Source of the DNA: Macrophomina tecta
Lineage: Eukaryota > Ascomycota > Dothideomycetes > Botryosphaeriales > Botryosphaeriaceae
Direction of reading: 5' to 3'
Assembly: GCA_024180945.1 (NCBI GenBank)
Contig: JAKSGN010000021.1
Span: 186,001-250,000 of the forward strand
Length of the DNA: 64,000 nt
Part shown: positions 56,919 through 64,000 of the stretch, piece after piece
Position numbering within the stretch: the stretch's first letter is position 1
Layout: each line of letters begins with the position of its first letter
Position numbers and translations under genes: made by a program
The notes under the pieces: generated by a model
The model's input: only the letters and a program-made list of their open reading frames with translations
Databases searched by the model: none
What the model was told of the DNA's origin: nothing

Positions 56919-57614
56919 ATGCCCTACTTCTCTACGAGTGCCGAGTGGTACGAGCAGTCCAAGCTGCTGCTCGAAGCCCGCCCGACCACCGTGCGTCCAA
57001 GCCCGTTCAATGCCCGCATTCCAGGAAACTGACGTTGCCTCGCGTGCGTGCATAGGCCCGCGTCGTCACCAAGTACTCCATCCTCAAGCGCAAAACCACC
57101 AAGGACCACAAGCGCCAAATCACTACCAGCGATCCCGCCCAGGCAGATGCCTCCCACAAGCCCACCAATGCCACCCCCACCCAGGCTCCCGCTCCGCCAC
57201 AAGCCGCTCTGACCCTCAAGACGTACGATCCGGCGTCGGGCGTGTGTTTGAAGTACCAAACAACCAAGGCAGCTGAGGTCGGCCGGCTGATCAATAGCTT
57301 GGAGAGGCTCGCAAGGACCATGGCCGCGCTGCCTGATGTTTCAGAGGGTATGTGATTACTATTTTGTGTCGTCGGCGAGGCTGTACTGTGTCATTGCTTT
57401 GTTTTGAGCAAGATTGCGCGGAAACACCTGGGCCTCCTATGATTTGACCATACCTCGTGCTGACACAATGGTTTGCACAGATATCGCTATGGCCGACGCT
57501 CCAGCGCCAGAGCAGGGCACTGGCTCTAATACCCCGAATCCGGAGCCGACGGCGAAATCCGACTCGAAACCCGCCCAAGGCGGAGGAAAGAAAAAGAAGA
57601 AGGGCAAAAAATGA
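56919..57614 (+). CDS. Signal recognition particle subunit SRP9-21
   Basis: Three exons (56919-56990, 57056-57347, 57481-57614) give 165 residues. It starts MPYFSTSAEWYEQSKLLLEA, the standard fungal SRP9-21 N-terminus, then ARVVTKYSILKRKT. The last strand and helix follow: LTLKTYDPASGVCLKYQTTK, then AAEVGRLINSLERLAR. The C-terminal extension ends in a Lys-rich tail (GGGKKKKKGKK), as in yeast Srp21. It binds the Alu domain of SRP RNA with Srp14 and takes part in elongation arrest during cotranslational targeting in the cytosol. The linker between the beta strands is expanded with Ala/Pro. The second intron (133 nt) is somewhat long. Confidence 0.93.
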
Positions 57615-59285
57615 GTGCCTACCCCTAAAAGGTTCCATGTCATGGCGTTTTTGGGGCAGATGCAGGGACGGTCACGGCTTAAAAAGTTCTGCGCAATGAT
57701 GAGACTCGCGTGGTGAAAGGCCAGAGCGGGATATGAGGATTTTGGAGTCTCAAAGTCCGGCATTTCTAATGGATTTCGAGAAGAGGCCATATTCAAAGAG
57801 TTGAAATATCCCAGCAGAATACATGGCTTGTCCGATGCTGCCGTGGTCCTATCCTACATGGGGCTTGCCTCGCAATGGAGATCTGTCAGCTCAAAAGCCC
57901 AGAAACATTAGACGGAATCCATATAATGACGGAATCGGTAACCATTATACGAGTCTGAACGGAGATCGTGCCATTTTTTCCCCGTGCTTTACCTGCAACG
58001 GAGCATCGGGTCGTCCTGGTGATCATTTGTCGACGGTTTACTCCCTCCTTTACGGTTTTTGCCGGAGTCCCGGTTCGCTTTCACGGTGCTTTGGCCTTTT
58101 CTCCTAGGGAATCAACCAAGCGGTGCCTTTTCCCTTCACCTTTTCGTTACAATCCACTTTACCGCGCTGGACAGCCATACAGTCGAATGTCCCGGCCGAC
58201 GACCACTTTGAAAGCTTACTATTGGGATCATCGCGTTCCTGGACTCGCCGAAACAATATCCCATCGGCAATAGCGAGTCTTCGACGACTGAGGAGCATGA
58301 TGCTTTGATCACCGGAGGATTTCATACACACGACTTCCTACCTCGCTGAGCGCCTAGCATAAAAGAAAAACCCAAGTGGAAGCTGTGATTCTAATCTTAG
58401 ACGACCAAACCCGTGTTGATGGGTTGACAGCAGCTCCGTGCTTGGGGGATCGGCTACCCATGGTCTGTGCGACGGCCCCCTTTACACACTGTACCGTCCG
58501 GCGCCTTTGTTGACCAATCATCTAGACAATTTGAGTCTATCGGGAGACGGGGTATATGTCGATTCCAGTTTCTCGGGACGCAACAGCCCAAGTATCCACC
58601 AGATCTTATAACCGACCACTGGTAGCAGGTCGGAAGCTGCCGGAGGATACGCGAAGGGCGTTGCCGTTCGAAGCATGGGGAAATATTAGCGGATTTATTG
58701 AAAACTATAATTACGCTATATACCTTTTGGTATGCCTTCCCGGTAATCGTGACCAACTCCACTCCATAGCGAGCCTGCTATTCCACTCTGATGGTAACAT
58801 GTACTGATCCGAGTCAATCAGACGCCGAATCTCTAGAATTACAACACCGCAAATAGCTACATGGCCTATCGTTTGTAATTTACAAAACAACAATGCGAAT
58901 AATACCGCCAGTATGCGTGTACCTGACCATTATTCGGGCTCGGCACTAGCCTTGCTGTTGCTCGCATCCTGCTTTCGACGAGGGGACGCCTGATAACCCC
59001 GCTGATTCGCCACTATACAAATGCCCTGGGTTTTCAGCAGTCAGATTCCAAGTACCAGTCACTCTCTATCCAACCATACGAATTCAGTCCCAAAATGTCT
59101 ATCAACGCGTGCTGCTACCCTTCCGCAACCTTTCCCCCGGCCATGATGATCCAGCCGATGCATTTACGATCACAGGACGACGGCTTTGGCTGCGTCTCCC
59201 CGCGTAGGTCTCCAGAGAGGAGCCGCCCGCAGCAAGATCGGCCCAAAAAGTGAGCAGAATCCCCCACAAACCTTGGCAGAGGGAG
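57615..59285. other. Gene-free interval
   Basis: All frames are interrupted across 1.7 kb, and I see no motif. The last 300 bp presumably hold the promoter of the zinc-finger gene. Confidence 0.5.
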
Positions 59286-60364
59286 ATGACGATGCCAACC
59301 CTTGCCAACAGGATTACCAAGAAGTACAACACCGGCCTTGTCTGCACAGTGCCAGATTGTCCGATCAAGACAGGTGTGTCTTCTCCGATACATGATGCGG
59401 GGTGTGCTGCCCGATCGTGTCCCAACAACCCTACTGTGCCGCGCTGACCTCGGTTACCCATAGACTTCAAGCGCAAATTCGAACTCCAGAGACACATGCT
59501 CAAGCATCAACACGAAACCTCATTCAACTGCCCAGTCATCAACTGCAATCGTTCAGGATGCCACGCTTTCTACAGGATGGACAAGCTGGCAGCCCACCTC
59601 CGGGCAGCTCACGAGGACGACGACATAGCCAAGTGCCCTTGCCAGGGATGCGCCGCCAACCTTATGCCTCTGGACTTGCTGGCCGTCCACGTAGCCGAAC
59701 ACCACTGGGATACGGAATCCAAGGTCATTGCCAGCTATGCGAAAGACATGCGCAAGTGTCCGATGCCCAAATGCAGGCGCTGGGTCAAAGTGTGCAAGAT
59801 CGCGGGGCCGGACGGACACCTCAACACGGAGCACGAGGAGGCGGAGCGTATCACGCAGGCACCACTGCTTTGGAGCCAAGGGTACGACGCTTTCACCTGC
59901 CAGATCATCTGCCCCTGCTGTCGCTGGCGCTGCCCGGACCTGTCTGCCCTCCGGTGCCACATCGAGGAGCTGCACTGCGCCGACGAGATCATGAGCGCGG
60001 AGCACATCATGATGTACGGCAGCGCCGTGCGCCGCATGATCAACGAGCTGCCGTGGTACATGCAGAATTTGCACAAGGACTGGCCGGTCTGGGAGAAGCT
60101 TCCGTACGAGATAAAGGACATCAGCTTCACCTGTCCCGGCTGCGCCATTGTGTTCGACCCATCGAACTACTGGGCTGTGGATGGCCATGCTGCTGTCATG
60201 GGGACGCCCGAGATACTATACAGGTAGGTGGAATACGCTTGATCCATGCTCCTTTTGCCGTGTGCTAACCGAAGTGCTCGTGCAGATTCCGTCGGGATAT
60301 ACTCCGACTTCTACCATGCTTCGCTTCACATCCGGTTTTCGATGATGTGAGGCGTTGCATGTGA
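59286..60364 (+). CDS. Multi-C2H2-type zinc-finger protein
   Basis: Three exons (59286-59373, 59464-60223, 60286-60364) give 308 residues. The start could also be the second Met at 59292. It contains serial Cys/His modules: CTVPDCPIKT/DFKRKFELQR with HMLKH (first finger, split by intron 1), FNCPVINCNRSG with HLRAAH, AKCPCQGC with VHVAEHH, RKCPMPKCRRW with HLNTEH, IICPCCRWRCPD with CHIEELH, and a last FTCPGCAIVF. Such proteins are probably nucleic-acid binding and nuclear, though no target is inferable. A decayed paralog lies 18 kb away in the opposite orientation at 40431-41351. No activation domain or nuclear signal stands out. Family confidence is moderate because the spacings differ from classical C2H2 fingers. 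Confidence 0.85.
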
Positions 60365-61241
60365 GAATTCGTTCGTTTTTGGATGGCAGCATTTGGATAT
60401 TGGGGTTTTCGGTTTGCAGCGGCTGGCCTGGGTTGGCGCATAGATTTCGGGACTTTGGGGTGTATGCACGTACACGTTTGGCTCAACGCCGCAGGATTTC
60501 CTTTGTCATACTTACATTAATAGACTTTCCAGAATCTATATTAGCTCATAGAGAATGTGTTATACGAGAAGCTTATCTAGTCATTCCTTCCGCGCCCTGA
60601 TCTCTTTCGTTGGTAAAATGCAGTCCACTCAAACCTTCGCCCAGCATCCAAATCCAAGCTTTTGCTCTTCTGCAGTCGCTTGCGTCAATTTTCCATATTA
60701 TTTGCGTTGTGTATATCTGGTTTGAGAGCACTGCTCGTGTTGGGCGGGCAGTTCTTCGGCGAAAAGTGCTGACTCAGCAGCGACCATTGGCCCAAAGGGG
60801 CAAATTATGCATAGAAGATTTAATGAAGGGAAATCCCACAAGCACTAGTCGATTCCCCGATCATGCAGCGCAAAAGTCGTCGAAAGACGTTAAAAACCCT
60901 GGGGGTCGGCGTTTCAGCCCCAGGTTCTGGAAAAGATCTGCCACTCTAGCTATTGATGTCGGACACGTGATTTTCCAGCACCTGGATCATATGCAATGCG
61001 TGCGGGGCAAACGCACCTTCGGATTCGGGTTTAGCTCGAGGGCGGCCCGTCGTGCATGGTGGCACCCACGAACCACTCATGGCCATTCACGGCCGCCCTT
61101 TGTTTTGTTTCCTCACAATGGACCCTTATCGCGTCATCGCCTCCTCTTTGAGAGATATCAGTCAGCTGAGCCCCAACTCAGTTTAAGCTTTACATTCTTC
61201 GGGGTACATATCTCCATCCAAGCCGTGAACCGCACACCGAA
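60365..61241. other. Upstream region of the MFS gene
   Basis: There is no gene in these 877 bp; ORFs here lack protein-like composition. It should contain the 3' region of the zinc-finger gene and the transporter promoter. Confidence 0.5.
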
Positions 61242-63273
61242 ATGGATACATCACCGGAGAAGATGGCTGGGTCTTCAGCCACCAAAGCACCTACGGCAGC
61301 GGATTTGCCCGCGGACGAGCATGATGATGCGCCCGGCGATGACATCGGGGTTGAGGCTCCTATACCGAAAGGGGAGATTGACTCGGTCTACGAGGCCAAG
61401 GCTCGGGTCCTGAATGCCGCTGTCAGTAGTGAAGGCCTGGTGCAGATATTTCTTGCTGACAATAGCACAGATTCAGGAAATTGGCATGGGCTGGTATCAG
61501 TGGCAGTTGTTCATCGTTGTTGGCTTTGGCTGGGCCAGTGACAATCTTTGGCCCATTGTGACATCACTGATATGTCGGTACCATCCTCCCACTCCTCAAA
61601 CTGCACATGGCATTGCTTTCCTATTTTGATATATCACATCTGACTTCAAATCAGTAACGCCCGTCACCAATGAGTTCAGACCGTCGCGGCCACCACTATT
61701 GTCTCTGTCCCAGAACATTGGTCTCCTCGCCGGAGCCATGTTCTGGGGCTTTGGTTGTGACATCTTCGGCAGACGCTGGGCATTCAACCTGACCTTGGGT
61801 ATCACCAGCGTTTTCGGCCTCATTGCCGCAAGCTCGCCAAATTTCGCAGCCATTGGCATTTTCGCTTGCTTGTGGTCCATCGGCGTTGGCGGCAACCTGC
61901 CCGTCGACTCAGCAATTTTTCTGGAGTTCTTGCCCGGCTCGCATCAGTATCTCCTGACCATTCTCTCGATCGACTGGTCCATTGCCCAAGTGATTGCGAA
62001 CCTGGTAGCCTGGCCCTTGTTGGGCAACCTGACGTGCCAGGAAGGTGAAGAATGTAATAGAGGTAAGAATATGGGGTGGAGATATTTCGTCATCTGTATG
62101 GGTGGGCTTGCCATGATCATGTTTTTCATTCGGTTCGTCTGTTTCACGATCTACGAGTCCCCAAAATATCTCATGGGCAAGGGAAGAGACGAGGAGGCCG
62201 TCCGTATAGTGCACGAAGTTGCGCGTCGTAACGGCAAAACCTCCAACCGTAAGCTTGCTCATCTTGATTGTACGAGAACAAGCATTTACAACCCCACAGT
62301 AACCATCCAAGATCTCCGCGCCTGTGATCCAGCAGGTTCGTCCCAGGCAATAGACGCCAGCGCCGCTCTCCGACGCCGTCTCGAGAAAGTTAATCTCACG
62401 CATGTCCGGGCACTCTTCGCGACCAGGGAAGCAGACCAGCCACATTTTCAGCCTTGCATGAAAAATGCTGACCATCTCCCCTTACAGAAAACTGGCCTTC
62501 TCCACCTCCCTCATTATCCTCGTCTGGGCCTTCATCGGCCTCGGCTACCCCCTGTATAACGTCCGCAACCCCCCTTCCTCCCTCCCCCTCCCCACCATCA
62601 CAACTAACGAAACCCCCTCCCAACCCAGGCCTTCCTCCCCTACATCCAAGCCACGCGCGGCGCCCAATTTGGCGACGGCAGCACCTACCTCACGTACCGC
62701 AACAGCCTGATCATCGCGTCGCTCGGGGTGCCGGGGGCGCTGCTGGGCGGCCTGCTCGTCGAGCTCAAGAACTTCGGCCGCCGCGGCACCCTCGCGCTGA
62801 GCACCGCCGCCACCGGCGCCTTCTTGTACGCTAGCACGACGGCGCTGGATAGCGCGAGTCTGCTCGGCTGGAACTGTGCGTACAACTTTACGAGCAATGT
62901 CATGTACGCCGTCTTGTATGCGTACACGCCGGAGATCTTCGTGACCAAGGACAGAGGTGAGGGTTCCTCCAGTCTGGGGGAGAGGCCCACGGACGCGTTG
63001 GGGCTGACGGCGCGCAGGCACGGGCAATGCGCTGACCGCGACGGCGAATCGGATCTTCGGGATCATGGCGGTGAGTTCTGCGGCTCTTCTGGAGAGTGTT
63101 CGCTCTCTTTTCGTGTGTTTTGCTGACTTCTGGTGCGGTTGCAGCCCATCATCGCTATGTTCGCAGACCTGGAGACGGCTGCGCCGGTGTATACCAGTGG
63201 TGCGCTGTTCATTGTTTCCGGCTTGTTGGTGCTGATCATGCCTTTCGAGACTCGGGGAAAGGCGAGTTTGTGA
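61242..63273 (+). CDS. MFS transporter, SV2/sugar-transporter-like
   Basis: Eight exons (61242-61421, 61471-61573, 61655-62248, 62300-62426, 62488-62560, 62629-62956, 63018-63070, 63145-63273) give 528 residues. An acidic cytosolic tail precedes about 12 membrane helices. MFS signatures are GMGWYQWQLFIVVGFGWASD in helix 1, GCDIFGRRWAFNLTL (loop 2-3 motif), SIGVGGNLPVDSAIFLEF and ESPKYLMGKGRDEEA in the central loop. In the C-half are ELKNFGRRGTLALST, YTPEIFVTKDRGTGNALTAT and GALFIVSGLLVLIMPFETRG. The pattern fits the SV2-like / organic-acid or sugar branch at the plasma membrane; the substrate is unknown. Intron 4 (62427-62487) has a GG donor (AG/GGAAGC) instead of GT, yet it is needed to keep the frame. 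Intron 3 is 51 nt without a stop and could be retained. Confidence 0.9.
62427..62487 (+). other. Non-canonical GG-AG intron in the MFS gene
   Basis: The intron starts GGAAGC where GTAAGC would be usual, and has a CTGAC branch site and TTACAG acceptor. Removing it joins ALFATR to KLAFSTSLIILVWAF in frame, while retention leads to a stop at about 62557. Confidence 0.6.
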
Positions 63274-64000
63274 GCTGGGAGTGGTTGGTGAGGCTCAATG
63301 CGGAGGGGTCTACGGCGTCGTCGACTGTGGGGGAAACAAAGCGGTCTTATATCGATGGCCTGGCTTCATTATGCTATGGAAGAAGGACGCTGAACCTTTT
63401 TTTTTTTTTTTTTTTTTTCGCTCCAGAAGCACGAAGAGGATGTTAGAAGGGAAGCGACGGTGTAGATGCGCCTTTGGAGCAAAGCTCCGTTAGCGTTGAA
63501 CTTTTGAGGAAGCATCTGTCGAAATAGCTAGCACAGAGAAAAGACAGCCAAATACTGCTGTAATGTGAACAGGCTGTGGATTGTGAGAGTGGCAAGGTAC
63601 AATATAAATGTTGGAGGGTTGGAAGGTTCCAGTGGCAGTCGCTATGCTGTTTCAGGTTTAGGTTGTTTGCTTCAGTCGCTTAGTCAGCACCAAGCGCATG
63701 GCACTTATTGCTAACGCTTGCTGCCTCCTTCATCAATCAACCTTCTTCTCTCGTTTGGTTCACCACTTAGGTTCAACAATAAAATGGGTTTTCGCTTGAG
63801 TGTTGACGAAATCAGTCAGCAGCGCGGTTCAGCTCTCAGCCGTAGGCTTTATCTCCTCACGACGAACATACTCTCCGATACTTTCTGGTCTCACTGGCTT
63901 CGAGTGGAGCTTGGAAGGGAAGAATCTTGGTACTCGCATGAGGCCAAACCTTGCACCTAATAATGACGGAACGCAATGAAGTGAGAGGGTCACTACGAAC
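63274..64000. other. 3' region of the MFS gene with T22 run, then dispersed repeat
   Basis: A 22-base T run lies at 63397-63418, in the probable 3' untranslated region. Repeat copy B follows. A 58-codon frame near 63784-63960 has no recognisable family and starts just after the repeat, so I do not call it a gene. Confidence 0.5.
63609..63772 (+). repeat. Dispersed repeat, copy B
   Basis: This stretch aligns with the reverse complement of 18959-19110, beginning TGTTGGAGGGTTGGAAGG and ending CTCTCGTTTGGTTCA, with small indels. It is noncoding and lies about 340 bp downstream of the transporter stop. It is likely a short non-autonomous transposable element or a remnant of one. Confidence 0.7.

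Noticed and set aside
59553..60188. 211-codon minus-strand ORF opposite the zinc-finger gene
   Set aside because: Val/Ala/His-rich shadow; the plus strand has ordered Cys/His modules and a decayed paralog in the window.
12516..63273. Repeat-induced point mutation as the cause of the two odd splice sites
   Set aside because: RIP gives C-to-T/G-to-A changes; the sites imply A-to-G (GH28) and T-to-G (MFS), and the genes show no general CpA depletion by eye.
63784..63960. 58-codon ORF at the right end
   Set aside because: Short, no family match, and it begins directly after a dispersed repeat.

Overview
The window is nuclear DNA of a filamentous ascomycete (Pezizomycotina). Coding exons are GC-rich and are interrupted by many short introns, mostly 45-75 nt, with fungal GT...CTRAY...AG signals. 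The genes include fungal plant cell wall hydrolases (GH28, GH43), a hybrid histidine kinase, Mdm10, Mrt4, SRP9-21 and an NB-ARC/TPR NLR. A plant-associated Dothideomycete-like lineage fits the gene content, but I cannot name a species. I see no bacterial, viral or organellar block, no rRNA or tRNA gene and no CRISPR.

Layout. 1-0.9 kb: 3' end of a conserved hypothetical gene (+). 2.6-3.3 kb: small single-dsRBD protein (+). 3.3-7.2 kb: gene-free, rich in homopolymers. 7.2-8.3 kb: secreted metallo-beta-lactamase-fold hydrolase (-). 8.3-12.5 kb: no convincing gene, with a Thr-codon-like low-complexity tract. 12.5-14.0 kb: secreted endopolygalacturonase (-) with a non-canonical splice acceptor. 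14-19 kb: gene-poor, ending in one copy of a dispersed repeat. 19.2-20.2 kb: CmcJ/NvfI/AsaB-type enzyme (+). 21.1-34.6 kb: an immunity-like island with a DUF7580 protein (-) head-to-head with a C2H2/NB-ARC/TPR NLR (+). It continues with an IFI6/IFI27-like small membrane protein (+), an NB-ARC relic (-), a frameshifted CorA-like gene (+) and a microbial-type PARG (-). 35.9-39.8 kb: hybrid histidine kinase (+). 40.4-41.4 kb: zinc-finger pseudogene (-), a paralog of the intact gene at 59.3 kb. 43.2-45.6 kb: divergent MRT4 (-) and MDM10 (+). 47.3-49.2 kb: homeodomain regulator (+) behind a long GC-rich leader. 52.6-54.5 kb: secreted GH43 (+). 54.7-56.5 kb: DUF1308 protein (-), divergent from SRP9-21 (+) at 56.9-57.6 kb. 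59.3-60.4 kb: zinc-finger protein (+). 61.2-63.3 kb: MFS transporter (+) with one non-canonical donor. 63.6-63.8 kb: second copy of the dispersed repeat, inverted relative to the first.

How they work together. Housekeeping genes (MRT4, MDM10, SRP9-21, DUF1308, histidine kinase, homeobox) are spaced normally. The 21-34.6 kb island looks like a fast-evolving allorecognition/innate-immunity locus: an intact NLR shares a 358 bp promoter interval with a putative partner, a small membrane-protein candidate effector follows, and decayed NLR and CorA-like genes lie nearby. GH28, GH43 and the MFS transporter fit plant-tissue degradation and uptake. All gene models were spliced by eye; totals divide by three and reading frames are open unless stated.
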